DNA from: an uncultured Alphaproteobacteria bacterium
Lineage (GTDB): Bacteria; Pseudomonadota; Alphaproteobacteria; Micavibrionales; CSBR16-224
Direction of reading: 5' to 3'
Length of the DNA: 46,564 nucleotides
NCBI GenBank assembly: GCA_937941575.1
Contig: CALDHH010000047.1
Location: forward strand, 1-46,564
In this document: piece after piece, positions 9,360-19,309 of the stretch
Layout: each line of letters begins with the position of its first letter
Numbering within the stretch: position 1 is the first letter of the stretch
Position numbers and translations under genes: made by a program
Notes under the pieces: model-generated
The model's database searches: none
Told to the model about the DNA's origin: nothing
What the model saw: the letters and a program-made list of their open reading frames with translations, nothing else

Positions 9360-9674
9360 TTATCTAGTTTTTAAAACAATACCAGTAGATTTTTCAGATT
9401 TATTACCTATTCTTCTATCATTTGCTTCTTCTTTTAAAGCAAGTTCTCTTTTCTTTAACCCCAACTCTTCTTTGGCAATCTCTAGCTCTTCTCTTCTTAG
9501 ATCCATCTCTTGTTCTCTAAGTTTAGCATCTACATCTATCGCATCAATTGCAGCATATGCACTAGCCATATCAGATGAAAGCTTATTACCCTCTCGTAAA
9601 TTACCATTATTTTGGAGGCGATTAAATCTTTTAATTAGACTAACTTTAATTTTTTTTCTATCTTCAGCACTCAT
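9360..9674 (-). CDS. Small charged coiled-coil protein of unknown function (paralog 1)
   Basis: Heptad-like E/K/L-rich region; C-terminal RELALKEEANDRRIGNKSEK shared with the adjacent ORF; SD AAAGAG before the ATG. Confidence 0.7.
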   Translation of the reverse strand: MSAEDRKKIKVSLIKRFNRLQNNGNLREGNKLSSDMASAYAAIDAIDVDAKLREQEMDLRREELEIAKEELGLKKRELALKEEANDRRIGNKSEKSTGIVLKTR

Positions 9675-9709
9675 GATTTATACTCTTTTCTACATTTTAC
9701 TTTGATTAA

Positions 9710-9973
9710 TTAAGACTTCACAGCCCTTACAATATTAGCTGAATTTTTGCCAGATTTATTACCTACTCTTCTGTCATTTGCTTCTTCTTTTAAAGCAAGC
9801 TCCCGCTCTCTAATATCAAGTTCTCTTATCTTTAATTCATTGGCTTCTATTGCAGCTAAAGCAATTACAGCATTAGATCTAGATATTTCTTTTATGGTTT
9901 CTTCCTTGGTATAGCTATAGCTATTAAATATCTCTAATAAGTCTTCTTTTAATTTTGATGTCTCAGTACCCAT
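9710..9973 (-). CDS. Small charged coiled-coil protein of unknown function (paralog 2)
   Basis: C-terminal RELALKEEANDRRVGNKSGK; SD AGGGAG; consensus sigma-70 promoter upstream. Confidence 0.75.
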   Translation of the reverse strand: MGTETSKLKEDLLEIFNSYSYTKEETIKEISRSNAVIALAAIEANELKIRELDIRERELALKEEANDRRVGNKSGKNSANIVRAVKS

Positions 9974-10011
9974 CTTTTATACTCCCTATAAATTAATGAT
10001 ATTTAAATATA

Positions 10012-10040
10012 CATATAGCAAAACTTAAAGCCTATGTCAA
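10012..10040 (-). promoter_or_regulatory. Sigma-70 promoter for the small coiled-coil gene pair
   Basis: Minus strand TTGACA-N17-TATATG. Confidence 0.7.
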
Positions 10041-10054
10041 GAATATCGCCAACA

Positions 10055-10086
10055 AAAAAAGAGCCCTAAAATTAAGGCTCTTTTTA
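10055..10086 (-). terminator. Intrinsic terminator after rplQ (end of the ribosomal supercluster)
   Basis: Minus strand AAAAAGAGCC-TTAATTTTAG-GGCTCTTTTTTT. Confidence 0.85.
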
Positions 10087-10111
10087 AATTTAATTTATCA
10101 ATTTTGAATAA

Positions 10112-10561
10112 TTAACCTGCAGCTACTTTTTTCTTATCTTCTACTGGTGTTTCATCTGTATCGTTAAACTGTACTGGACCACTATCTTTACCTTTTGCAG
10201 AGCGATCTCTGTCAACAAGTTCAATAATTGCCATCGGAGCGTTATCACCGTAACGGAAACCAGCTTTTAATACTCTTGTATATCCACCGTTTCTGTCTTT
10301 GTAACGATCAGCCAATACATCAAATATTTTCTTAGCTTGTTCAACATCACGCATTTTCGCGATTGCTAAACGTCTATCTGATAAACCACCTTTTTTACCC
10401 AAAGTAATTAATTTATCAACAAAACGACGTAATTCTTTTGCTTTTGGTAAGGTTGTTGTAATTTGTTCGTGTTTAATCAGAGCCGCTGACATATTTGCGA
10501 ATAATGCTTTTCTATGCGAACTTGTTCTATTTAACTTACGACCTGCTATTTTATGGCGCAT
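10112..10561 (-). CDS. rplQ: 50S ribosomal protein L17
   Basis: [24 protein letters not shown]; position after rpoA. Confidence 0.98.
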   Translation of the reverse strand: MRHKIAGRKLNRTSSHRKALFANMSAALIKHEQITTTLPKAKELRRFVDKLITLGKKGGLSDRRLAIAKMRDVEQAKKIFDVLADRYKDRNGGYTRVLKAGFRYGDNAPMAIIELVDRDRSAKGKDSGPVQFNDTDETPVEDKKKVAAG

Positions 10562-10659
10562 AATGCGTCTCCTTTTTTAATTTAATGGATCTTACGTATA
10601 AGACCTATCACACTTAAAGCACTATCTTGAGAAATTTAACAATCTAATAATAATGCCCA

Positions 10660-10708
10660 CAAGGTAACCTTACCTTGATTTAAAGCCAGATAATTACTAT
10701 CTGGCTTT
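10660..10708 (-). other. Two consecutive perfect hairpins in the rpoA-rplQ spacer
   Basis: aaagccagata-attac-tatctggcttt (10682-10708, 11-bp stem) and caaggtaa-cc-ttaccttg (10660-10677). Confidence 0.6.
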
Positions 10709-10716
10709 TAAACTAC

Positions 10717-11733
10717 TTAATATGGCTCATCTAATTTTTTGATAAGCTCTTCTATATTCTCTGGAGGCCACGCCTCAACCATCATTCCAAGATATAAGTC
10801 CATTTCTGTTAGAACTTCTTTAATCTCGTTTAATGATTTACGACCAAAGTTTGGCGTACGTAACATATCAGATTCTGATTTCTGTACTAAATCACCAATA
10901 TAAACAATATTATCATTTTTCAAACAATTTGCAGAACGAACAGATAATTCAAGTTCGTCAACTTTGCGTAGCATGTGACGGCTGAATGGAAGTTCATCTT
11001 TTTCTGCTTCTGCTTCATCTGCTTCTGGTTCTTGGAAGTTAACAAATATCTGTAATTGATCTTGTAAAATTCTAGCAGAGAATGCAACAGCATCTTCAGG
11101 AGTTACTGTACCATCTGTTTCGATATCAAGAATTAATTTATCATAGTTTGTAATCTGTCCAACACGTGTATCTTCAACACGGTAGCTAACTTTACGAACA
11201 GGTGAGAAAACGCTATCTACTGGAACCATGCCCACTGGATCATCTTCATGTCTGTTCATTGCAGCTGGTCTATAACCTTTACCTGAATCAATGTTCAATT
11301 CCATGTTTAATTCTGCTTTGTTACCCAAAGTACAGATAACCAATTCTGGGTTCATAATTTCAACTTCTGAACCAGTATCAATCATACCCGCAGTAACTTC
11401 ACATGGGCCAGTTGCTTTTAATCTTACTTTTTTTGCAGTCTCTGCATGATTAGCAACATAGATTGATTTAATGTTTAGAATAATATCTGTAATATCTTCA
11501 CGGATACCATCAACAGAAGAGAATTCATGTAAAACGCCATCCATGTGGATACCAGTTACAGCAGAACCTTGTAATGATGATAATAAAACACGACGCAAAG
11601 CATTACCAATTGTTAAACCATAACCATTTTCTAATGGTTCAACAACTATTGTACCGAAACGTCTTGGATCCAAATCTGTTTTTACTTCAACACTATTTGG
11701 TTTAATTAATTCTTGCCAGTTTTTTTGTATCAA
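10717..11733 (-). CDS. rpoA: RNA polymerase alpha subunit
   Basis: [24 protein letters not shown]; alpha-[17 protein letters not shown]. Confidence 0.99.
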   Translation of the reverse strand: MIQKNWQELIKPNSVEVKTDLDPRRFGTIVVEPLENGYGLTIGNALRRVLLSSLQGSAVTGIHMDGVLHEFSSVDGIREDITDIILNIKSIYVANHAETAKKVRLKATGPCEVTAGMIDTGSEVEIMNPELVICTLGNKAELNMELNIDSGKGYRPAAMNRHEDDPVGMVPVDSVFSPVRKVSYRVEDTRVGQITNYDKLILDIETDGTVTPEDAVAFSARILQDQLQIFVNFQEPEADEAEAEKDELPFSRHMLRKVDELELSVRSANCLKNDNIVYIGDLVQKSESDMLRTPNFGRKSLNEIKEVLTEMDLYLGMMVEAWPPENIEELIKKLDEPY

Positions 11734-11791
11734 GGTCTTAACTCTCTTCTTTAAAAATTAATGTTAGAAACTTAAAAGTAAAATTTAAAAA

Positions 11792-12184
11792 TTAAACTCT
11801 ACGTCTTTTTCTTGGACGACAACCATTATGCGGGATTGGAGTAATATCTTCAATAGTGCTGATATTAAAACCAATTGTTTGCAAAGCACGTAATGCAGAT
11901 TCACGTCCAGAACCAGGTCCTTTAACGCGAACTTCTAAGTTCTTCATTCCGTGTTCTTTTGCTTTACTACCTGCTTCTTCAGCTGCCATCTGTGCTGCGA
12001 AAGGAGTTGATTTACGAGAACCTTTAAATCCACGTTCACCAGCCTTCGCCCAAGCTATTGTATTACCTTGGTGATCTGTAATTGTTACATGCGTGTTATT
12101 GAATGTTGAATAAACATGTGCAATACCATCCGCGATGTTTTTACGGTCTTTACGACGTGTAGTTTTTGTGCCTGCTTTTACCAT
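11792..12184 (-). CDS. rpsK: 30S ribosomal protein S11
   Basis: [40 protein letters not shown]. Confidence 0.99.
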   Translation of the reverse strand: MVKAGTKTTRRKDRKNIADGIAHVYSTFNNTHVTITDHQGNTIAWAKAGERGFKGSRKSTPFAAQMAAEEAGSKAKEHGMKNLEVRVKGPGSGRESALRALQTIGFNISTIEDITPIPHNGCRPRKRRRV

Positions 12185-12201
12185 TTTAATTTAACTTCCT
12201 A

Positions 12202-12567
12202 TTATTTTTTCTTACCAGCGATCGCAATTCTTGGTCCTTTGCGAGTTCTAGCATTTGTTTTAGTTCTTTGACCACGTAGAGGTAAACGTTTTCTATGTCT
12301 TAAACCACGGTAACAACCAAGGTCCATTAAACGTTTAATATTCATTGCAGGAACACGACGTGCTTCACCTTCTACAACATAATCATCAGTAATGATATCT
12401 CTTACACGAGATTGTTGATCTTCCGTTAGTTCTCTCACACGGGAAGTCAAATCTATATTTGCCTTCTCACAAATAGCATGGGCAGTTGTATTACCAATAC
12501 CATAGATATATGTAAGGGCGATTACTAATCTTTTACCGTCAGGAATATTTACACCAGATATACGCAT
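12202..12567 (-). CDS. rpsM: 30S ribosomal protein S13
   Basis: [51 protein letters not shown]. Confidence 0.99.
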   Translation of the reverse strand: MRISGVNIPDGKRLVIALTYIYGIGNTTAHAICEKANIDLTSRVRELTEDQQSRVRDIITDDYVVEGEARRVPAMNIKRLMDLGCYRGLRHRKRLPLRGQRTKTNARTRKGPRIAIAGKKK

Positions 12568-12675
12568 ATTATTCTCAAAGCTCCTAAACTTAATTCTTAA
12601 ATCTTTAATTCTTAATAAAAGTCACCCTTAAAACAAGGATAACAAAACCATCTCGGAAAATACCAAGCTTGCGGC

Positions 12676-12703
12676 ATTATATGGCTATGGTACGAAACGT
12701 CAA
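12676..12703 (-). promoter_or_regulatory. Sigma-70 promoter for the alpha operon (rpsM-rpsK-rpoA-rplQ)
   Basis: Minus strand TTGACG-N16-TATAAT in the 186-bp adk-rpsM spacer. Confidence 0.7.
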
Positions 12704-12753
12704 GCCCTGTTTATAAAAAAACCGCAAAAAAGATACTAATCCATAAAAAAAAC

Positions 12754-13449
12754 TTAACGTCCATTCCTTAATGCCTTGTTTTCAGGCTTCTTTAATTTAT
12801 TTCCGTCTAATACTTCTTTTATATCTTTTGCAACTTCATCGATATTTTTCATTCCATCAATCTTATTTAACAGCTTCTGATTCTCATAAAAAGGAAGAAT
12901 CGGAGCAGTCTGTTTATTGAAAGCATCTAATCTGTTGCGAACACTTATTGCATTATCATCAGCACGTCTTGTAAATGAATCTTCTGCGCCACATTCGTCG
13001 CATTCATCATCGCATTTGGCTGGTTTAAATTTGTCGTGATACCCTTCTCCACAATCCGAGCAAGTATATCTACCTGAAACTCTTTCAACTATCTGGTCCT
13101 CGTCTACCACGATTTCAATAACTGAATTAATTTCTAAATCTTTATTTTTTAGCATCTTATCTAATGCTTCGGCCTGTGCAACAGTTCTTGGGAAACCATC
13201 CAAGATAAAACCATTTGCACAATCTTTTTCATCTATACGCTCTGATATAATTTCAACCATTAAATCATCTGATACTAAATCGCCGCTATCAATCACTTTT
13301 TTAATCTTCTGTCCTAGCTCGTCACCAGTCTTCACTTTTGCACGTAGCATATCACCAGTTGATAATTGAATAACTTTGTATTCATCTTCAATTAATCTAG
13401 CTTGAGTACCTTTACCAGCACCAGGAGGTCCGATCAAAATTATATTCAT
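12754..13449 (-). CDS. adk: Adenylate kinase (zinc-finger LID form)
   Basis: GPPGAGKGTQA; GFPRTVAQAEAL; LID Cys motif CSDCGEGYH...CDDECDECG. Confidence 0.98.
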   Translation of the reverse strand: MNIILIGPPGAGKGTQARLIEDEYKVIQLSTGDMLRAKVKTGDELGQKIKKVIDSGDLVSDDLMVEIISERIDEKDCANGFILDGFPRTVAQAEALDKMLKNKDLEINSVIEIVVDEDQIVERVSGRYTCSDCGEGYHDKFKPAKCDDECDECGAEDSFTRRADDNAISVRNRLDAFNKQTAPILPFYENQKLLNKIDGMKNIDEVAKDIKEVLDGNKLKKPENKALRNGR

Positions 13450-14795
13450 CTTTTACGGCCTCTTAATTTTGACTTCTTAATTAAACCTTCATATTGATGA
13501 GCAATTAAGTGAGATTGTATCTGAGCAACTGTATCCATAGTAACCGTTACAACAATCAATAAACTTGTACCACCGAAGTAAAATGGAAGACTATATTTAG
13601 CCATCAGGAATTCTGGAAGTAAACATATGAATACTAAATAAGCTGCACCGATAACTGTAATTCTAGTTAAGACAAAATCTAAATAATCCGCAGTTGGCTT
13701 ACCCGGTCTAATCCCTGGCACAAAACCACCATATTGTTTCAAATTATCCGCAGTATCTTTTGGGTTAAATTGAATAGCAGTATAAAAGAAACAGAAGAAT
13801 GTAATCAATCCACCATATAACAACATGTATAACCATTCACCATGTTGCAGATATCTAGTGATAGTATCCATCCATTCACCACTCCCAGTACCACCAGAGA
13901 ATCCAACAACGGTTAATGGCAATAATAATAGAGAAGATGCAAAGATCGGAGGAATAACACCCGCAGTGTTTAATTTTAACGGCATATGGTTCGAGTCACC
14001 AGAATATACTTTCTGACCAACTTGGCGTTTTGGATATTGGATAATAACCCGTCTTTGAGCTCTCTCCATATAAACGATAAACGCAATTACAGCCACAACC
14101 ATTACAAGCATAGCAATGATTAACAGAGGTGATATTGTACCCTGCCTTCCCAATGCCAGAGTTTGCACAAGAGCACCCGGCAATTCAGCCACAATACCTG
14201 CGAAGATAATCAATGATATACCGTTACCAACACCTCTTGATGTGATCTGTTCACCAAGCCACATAAGGAACATAGTACCACCAACGATAGTAATGATTGT
14301 TGTTGATTTAAAGAACATACCTGGATTAAATACAGCAGAACCACCAGTAGCAGTTTGCATGCTTTCTAAGCCAACGGCTAAGCCATATGCTTGGATACCT
14401 GCAAGTAATACAGTACCATATCTTGTAAATTGAGTTATTTTGCGACGACCATTCTCGCCTTCTTTTTTCATACGATCAAAAGCTGGAACCATTGTCGTCA
14501 TCATCTGCATAATAATCGATGCCGAGATATAAGGCATGATATTCAATGCAAAAATGGTCATACGTTGTAACGCACCACCAGAGAACATGTTAAACATGTC
14601 CAGCATACCACCGGATTTTTGAGAAAATATTTCCTCCCAGATAACCAGATCGATCCCAGGAAGAGGTATATACGTACCTAATCTATAAACTAGAAGAGCA
14701 CCAATTGTAAATAATAGGCGGTTTTTAAGTTCCTCTGCTTTTGAGAAAGCACCCAAATTAAGATTTGAAGCAAATTGCTCAGTTGCCGAAGCCAT
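13446..14795 (-). CDS. secY: Preprotein translocase SecY
   Basis: Ten-TM SecY sequence; GIRPGKPTADYLD; 4-nt ATGA overlap with adk. Confidence 0.99.
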   Translation of the reverse strand: MASATEQFASNLNLGAFSKAEELKNRLLFTIGALLVYRLGTYIPLPGIDLVIWEEIFSQKSGGMLDMFNMFSGGALQRMTIFALNIMPYISASIIMQMMTTMVPAFDRMKKEGENGRRKITQFTRYGTVLLAGIQAYGLAVGLESMQTATGGSAVFNPGMFFKSTTIITIVGGTMFLMWLGEQITSRGVGNGISLIIFAGIVAELPGALVQTLALGRQGTISPLLIIAMLVMVVAVIAFIVYMERAQRRVIIQYPKRQVGQKVYSGDSNHMPLKLNTAGVIPPIFASSLLLLPLTVVGFSGGTGSGEWMDTITRYLQHGEWLYMLLYGGLITFFCFFYTAIQFNPKDTADNLKQYGGFVPGIRPGKPTADYLDFVLTRITVIGAAYLVFICLLPEFLMAKYSLPFYFGGTSLLIVVTVTMDTVAQIQSHLIAHQYEGLIKKSKLRGRKR

Positions 14796-14855
14796 TATAT
14801 ACCGCCTTTATTACAATAAATATTAAATAGAATGAGTAATTGATAGAGTTATCAA

Positions 14856-15353
14856 TTAAGTTTCAGAATATTTTTTACCTACCCATTTAACTTTTTCAGG
14901 TAGTAATTCAACTTTACCACCAGCTTTTTCAACAGCTTCGATTGCTGTTTTACTAGCTTTTGCTACTTTTAAAGTAACTTTAGTTGTAAGCTCACCATTA
15001 GCAAGCAATTTAACACCATCTAATTCACGTCTAACAACACCAGATTCGATTAAAGCAACTACGTCGATTTCTTTTTTAGCATCAATTTTCTTATCATCAA
15101 TTGCTTTTTGTAGGCGACCTAAGTTAACTTCTGCATATTCTTTTGAAAATGGAGAATTAAAGCCACGTTTTGGTAAACGTCTGTATAAAGGCATTTGACC
15201 ACCTTCAAAACCTTTAATGGCAACACCACTACGAGATTTCTGACCTTTTTGACCATGTCCACAAGTTTTACCTGTGCCTGATGCGATACCGCGACCAACT
15301 CTTTTACGATCCTTAACAGAACCTTCGTTTGGTTTTAATTCATTCAATTTCAT
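14856..15353 (-). CDS. rplO: 50S ribosomal protein L15
   Basis: [40 protein letters not shown]. Confidence 0.99.
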   Translation of the reverse strand: MKLNELKPNEGSVKDRKRVGRGIASGTGKTCGHGQKGQKSRSGVAIKGFEGGQMPLYRRLPKRGFNSPFSKEYAEVNLGRLQKAIDDKKIDAKKEIDVVALIESGVVRRELDGVKLLANGELTTKVTLKVAKASKTAIEAVEKAGGKVELLPEKVKWVGKKYSET

Positions 15354-15398
15354 TTCTAACTACCTTAACTTATATATTATAAACTTAGAAAAATTACT

Positions 15399-15734
15399 TT
15401 AAGCTGCTTCTTCTACTTTTAAAAGGTGCTTAACTTTGTTAATCATTCCTCTTACAGATGGAGTATCTTCTAATTCTCTTGTTTTGTGCATTTTATTCAA
15501 ACCTAAACCAACCAATGTCGCTCTTTGTGAAGCATGACGGCCAATTGGGCTACCAGTTTGAGTAACTTTTACAGTTTTACCTGATTTTTTAGCAACAGTT
15601 TTTTTAGGGGCAGCTTTCTTAGCTACTGCTTTTTTAACTGGAGCTTTTTTAACAGCTTCTTTTTTTACTGCAGTCTTTTTAGGTGCAGCTTTTTTAGTAG
15701 CCGTTGTTTTTTTATCTTTTTTATCTTCAGCCAT
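15399..15734 (-). CDS. rpmD: 50S ribosomal protein L30 with Lys/Ala-rich N-terminal extension
   Basis: C-terminal L30 core [47 protein letters not shown] after about 50 aa of K/A/P/V repeats; rpsE-rpmD-rplO order. Confidence 0.95.
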   Translation of the reverse strand: MAEDKKDKKTTATKKAAPKKTAVKKEAVKKAPVKKAVAKKAAPKKTVAKKSGKTVKVTQTGSPIGRHASQRATLVGLGLNKMHKTRELEDTPSVRGMINKVKHLLKVEEAA

Positions 15735-15739
15735 TTTAA

Positions 15740-16279
15740 TTACTCCTTAGAATCTTCTTGGGCTTTACGTCCAAGTATTTCATTAACTCTGCGTCCACGT
15801 CTGCCAGCAACCATTCTTGGGCTTTCAGTTTTTTGCAATCCTTCGATTGCTGCTTTTACCAAGTTATATGGGTTTGATGTTCCAACAGATTTTGCAACAA
15901 CATCTTGTACACCCAATACTTCAAATACAGCACGTAATGGACCACCAGCAATAATACCAGTACCAGCCGGAGCAGAACGTAATATTACTTTACCTGCACC
16001 AAATCTACCTTTGATATCATGGTGTAGAGTACGGCCTTCACGAAGTGGTATTCTAACCATATTTCTTTTTGCTTGCTCATTTGCTTTATTAATCGCTTCT
16101 GGAACTTCTTTTGCTTTACCAGCACCAACGCCAATGCGCCCTCTTCCATCACCAACAACAACAAGTGCAGCGAAACCAAATCTACGTCCACCTTTTACAA
16201 CTTTTGCAACTCGGTTAATACCTACTAAACGGTCAATTAGCTCTGTTTCTTGCTTCTGTGCTTTATCTGCGCGTGCCAT
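15740..16279 (-). CDS. rpsE: 30S ribosomal protein S5
   Basis: [31 protein letters not shown]. Confidence 0.99.
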   Translation of the reverse strand: MARADKAQKQETELIDRLVGINRVAKVVKGGRRFGFAALVVVGDGRGRIGVGAGKAKEVPEAINKANEQAKRNMVRIPLREGRTLHHDIKGRFGAGKVILRSAPAGTGIIAGGPLRAVFEVLGVQDVVAKSVGTSNPYNLVKAAIEGLQKTESPRMVAGRRGRRVNEILGRKAQEDSKE

Positions 16280-16309
16280 ATTTCTAATATCCTTACTTTA
16301 TAATTACTC

Positions 16310-16675
16310 TTAAAATGATAATCCAGCTTCTCTAGCTGCATCAGCAAGAGCTTTGATACGTCCGTGATATTTGTTACCACCACGATCAAAAATTACTTCT
16401 TTAATTCCAGCTTTGCTTGCTTTTGAAGCAACCAATTTACCAACTTCGGTTGCAGCGTCTTTATTTGCTGTTTTACCTTTAAGTTTTGCTTTTAAATCTT
16501 TGTCAATTGTTGATGCAGAAGCGATTGTAACGCCTTTTACATCGTCAATTATTTGAGCATAAATATGAACGCCTGTTCTATGAACAGACAATCTTGGACG
16601 ACCATTTGCTGACCTTCTAATCGAAGCTCGGATACGCCATTTACGTCTTTGTGCTGTTGTTACTTTTTTAACCAT
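16310..16675 (-). CDS. rplR: 50S ribosomal protein L18
   Basis: [44 protein letters not shown]. Confidence 0.99.
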   Translation of the reverse strand: MVKKVTTAQRRKWRIRASIRRSANGRPRLSVHRTGVHIYAQIIDDVKGVTIASASTIDKDLKAKLKGKTANKDAATEVGKLVASKASKAGIKEVIFDRGGNKYHGRIKALADAAREAGLSF

Positions 16676-16709
16676 TGTCTTTAAACCTTTATTTTTTTTA
16701 GATAACTAA

Positions 16710-17243
16710 TTATTTCTTCTTACCTTCTTTACGCAAGATTCTTTGTCCTTCGTATCTAAATCCTTTACCTTTATATGGCTCTGGACGACGGTAATTATAA
16801 ATCTCTGCTGCAACTTGACCAACTTGTTGCTTATCACAACCTGTAATCAATAGTTCAGTTGGCTTTTCACATTTGATATCAATACCTTGAGGCATCGGAT
16901 AACGTACTTCGTGACTGTAACCTAATTGCATTACTAGAGTTTTACCTTCTAATGCACAACGGTAACCAACACCTTGTAAAATTAATCTTTTATTATAACC
17001 AGTTGTAACACCTTCGACTAAATTGGCAATAAGCGAACGAGATGTACCCCACATGTTACGAGCAAATCTAGTATCATTAGCTGCTTGTACAGTTAACACA
17101 CCTTCTTTTACTTCTGCAGTTACATCTTCTACTAAAGTAAGCGTAAGCTCACCTAGTTTCCCTTTTACCTTAACATCTTGACCGCTAACAACAACGTCAA
17201 CGCCTTCAGGTATTATAACAGGATTTTTTGCAATTCTTGACAT
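16710..17243 (-). CDS. rplF: 50S ribosomal protein L6
   Basis: MSRIAKNPVIIPEGV; RRPEPYKGKGFRYEGQ. Confidence 0.99.
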   Translation of the reverse strand: MSRIAKNPVIIPEGVDVVVSGQDVKVKGKLGELTLTLVEDVTAEVKEGVLTVQAANDTRFARNMWGTSRSLIANLVEGVTTGYNKRLILQGVGYRCALEGKTLVMQLGYSHEVRYPMPQGIDIKCEKPTELLITGCDKQQVGQVAAEIYNYRRPEPYKGKGFRYEGQRILRKEGKKK

Positions 17244-17264
17244 TTTAGCCCCTTAAACTTCAAA

Positions 17265-17660
17265 TCAAAATATTTCGCACAAAACTTCACCACCGGAATT
17301 AGCATCCCGAGCTTCGTTTTCTGACAATACACCAGATGGTGTAGATAATATAGACATACCAAGACCATTATAGATCTGTGGCAACTCATCAATTTTCTTA
17401 TAAACACGACGACCAGGTTTTGATACACGTTTAATATTCTTTATCACTGGCTCGCCATCATGATATTTCAATTCAACATTTATTTGATCAAAACTACCGT
17501 CTTTAGTCATTGTATAACCTCTGATATAACCTTCCCTTGTTAAAACATCTAAAAGACTTTTTCTTAATTTAGATGAAGGGCTAGATACTACAGATAAATT
17601 CGCACGTTGTCCATTACGAATTCTTGTTAATAAATCTCCTAGAGGATCACTCATAGTCAT
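17265..17660 (-). CDS. rpsH: 30S ribosomal protein S8
   Basis: MSDPLGDLLTRIRNGQ; GLGMSILSTPSGVLSENEAR. Confidence 0.99.
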   Translation of the reverse strand: MTMSDPLGDLLTRIRNGQRANLSVVSSPSSKLRKSLLDVLTREGYIRGYTMTKDGSFDQINVELKYHDGEPVIKNIKRVSKPGRRVYKKIDELPQIYNGLGMSILSTPSGVLSENEARDANSGGEVLCEIF

Positions 17661-17681
17661 TTTTAAAATTCCTCTTCTATT

Positions 17682-17987
17682 CTACCAGCTTGACTTTGTC
17701 ACGCCAGGGATTAATGCATTAGATGCCAATTCACGTAAAGCGATACGTGACATACCAAATTTTCTGTAATATCCACGTGGACGACCAGTGATACCACAAC
17801 GGTTTTTAATTCTGTTCGGGTTTGAATTCCTTGGAATTTTTTGCAATTTCAAACGTGCTTCAAACTGCTCATTTGCTGGTAAAGTTTGGTCTGCTGCTAT
17901 TGCTTTCAGCTTCGCTCTTTTACTAGCATATTTCTTTGCAAGTTTTATACGACGTTCGTTTTTTACAACTGCACTTGTTTTAGCCAT
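17682..17987 (-). CDS. rpsN: 30S ribosomal protein S14
   Basis: [30 protein letters not shown]. Confidence 0.99.
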   Translation of the reverse strand: MAKTSAVVKNERRIKLAKKYASKRAKLKAIAADQTLPANEQFEARLKLQKIPRNSNPNRIKNRCGITGRPRGYYRKFGMSRIALRELASNALIPGVTKSSW

Positions 17988-18005
17988 TATTTATCTTCCT
18001 TGTAA

Positions 18006-18551
18006 CTATTTATTAATTCTAAAAGGCATTTTTAATTCAGCCAATAATGCTCTTGCTTCTTCATCTGTGCTTGCAGATGTACAAATAACAATATCCATAC
18101 CACGAATCTTATCTACCTTATCGTAATTAATCTCTGGAAAAATAATTTGCTCTGTAATACCCATTGCATAATTACCTTTGCCGTCAAAACTTGTATCTGA
18201 CACACCGCGAAAGTCACGAATACGTGGCATTGCGATTGTAATTAATCTTTCCAAAAATTCATACATCATATCTTTACGCAATGTAACTTTACATCCAATT
18301 GGAACTTCTTCACGTAATTTAAACTGAGATATAGATTTCTTAGCTTTTGTAATAATAGGCTTTTGACCGCTTATTAATTCCATTTCATTCACAGCATGCT
18401 GAAGACGTTTGCTATCATTAGCATTCTCACCAACACCCATGTTCAAAACGATCTTTGTCAATTTAGGTATTTGATTATCATTTTTATAATCAAACTTCTT
18501 TTTCAAAGTAGCTCTGATATTTGTATCATATTCTTTTTTTAAACGTACCAT
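18006..18551 (-). CDS. rplE: 50S ribosomal protein L5
   Basis: [38 protein letters not shown]. Confidence 0.99.
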   Translation of the reverse strand: MVRLKKEYDTNIRATLKKKFDYKNDNQIPKLTKIVLNMGVGENANDSKRLQHAVNEMELISGQKPIITKAKKSISQFKLREEVPIGCKVTLRKDMMYEFLERLITIAMPRIRDFRGVSDTSFDGKGNYAMGITEQIIFPEINYDKVDKIRGMDIVICTSASTDEEARALLAELKMPFRINK

Positions 18552-18565
18552 TTTTAAACAGCCTC

Positions 18566-18889
18566 TTAATCTATAACTTCGCCAGAACGTCTAGCAATTC
18601 TAACCTTTTTTCCATCTTTAAGGTCTTTATAACCTACTCTTGTTGCTTTTTCAGATTTTGGATCTACTAAAGCGATATTTGAAACATGAATTGGAGCTTC
18701 AATATTTTCAATACCACCCGGAGAAGTCTGAGAAGCTTTCTTATGTTTTACTCTCATATTAATACCTTGAACAAGAGCTTTATCATCTTCTTTCAACATA
18801 CGCAAGACCTCACCAGTTTTTCCTTTATCTGGTCCAGTTATAACAATAACATTATCGCCTTTTTTTACTTTAAATTTCTTTGCAGTCAT
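18566..18889 (-). CDS. rplX: 50S ribosomal protein L24
   Basis: [23 protein letters not shown]. Confidence 0.99.
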   Translation of the reverse strand: MTAKKFKVKKGDNVIVITGPDKGKTGEVLRMLKEDDKALVQGINMRVKHKKASQTSPGGIENIEAPIHVSNIALVDPKSEKATRVGYKDLKDGKKVRIARRSGEVID

Positions 18890-18890
18890 T

Positions 18891-19259
18891 TTATAAAACC
18901 TCCGGAGATAGAGAAATAATCTTCATATATTTACGTGCTCTTAATTCACGAGTAACTGGGCCAAAGATACGAGTACCGACAGGTTCGCCGGCTTGGTTAA
19001 TTAAAACCGCAGCATTACTGTCGAAACGGATAACTGTACCGTCTGCTCTTTGTATACCTTTTTTAGTGCGAACGATAACGGCCTTATGTACTTGACCTTT
19101 TTTAACGCGCCCTCTTGGAATAGCTTCTTTGATAGAGACAACAATAACATCACCAATATTTGCAGTTCTTCTATGAGAACCACCTAATACTTTAATACAC
19201 TCTACTCTACGAGCGCCGCTGTTATCTGCTACATCCAGATTTGATTGCATCTGAATCAT
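18891..19259 (-). CDS. rplN: 50S ribosomal protein L14
   Basis: [27 protein letters not shown]. Confidence 0.99.
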   Translation of the reverse strand: MIQMQSNLDVADNSGARRVECIKVLGGSHRRTANIGDVIVVSIKEAIPRGRVKKGQVHKAVIVRTKKGIQRADGTVIRFDSNAAVLINQAGEPVGTRIFGPVTRELRARKYMKIISLSPEVL

Positions 19260-19309
19260 GGCTTTTTACCTTTCCTTAATTACAAAATTTAATAAAATTA
19301 TTAAATTTA

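Noticed and set aside
9313-9705. 130-aa plus-strand ORF antisense to the first small coiled-coil gene
   Set aside because: The minus-strand frame has an SD, a paralog with a conserved C-terminus and amphipathic E/K-rich composition; the plus frame is an S/L-rich shadow.
15570-15734. K/A-rich repeat DNA in rpmD and rpsQ as a CRISPR or satellite array
   Set aside because: In-frame protein-coding low complexity, not regular repeats with spacers; no CRISPR array seen anywhere in the window.
15985-16313. Two ORFs overlapping rpsE in other frames
   Set aside because: Overlap an unmistakable S5 gene; no homology signal.
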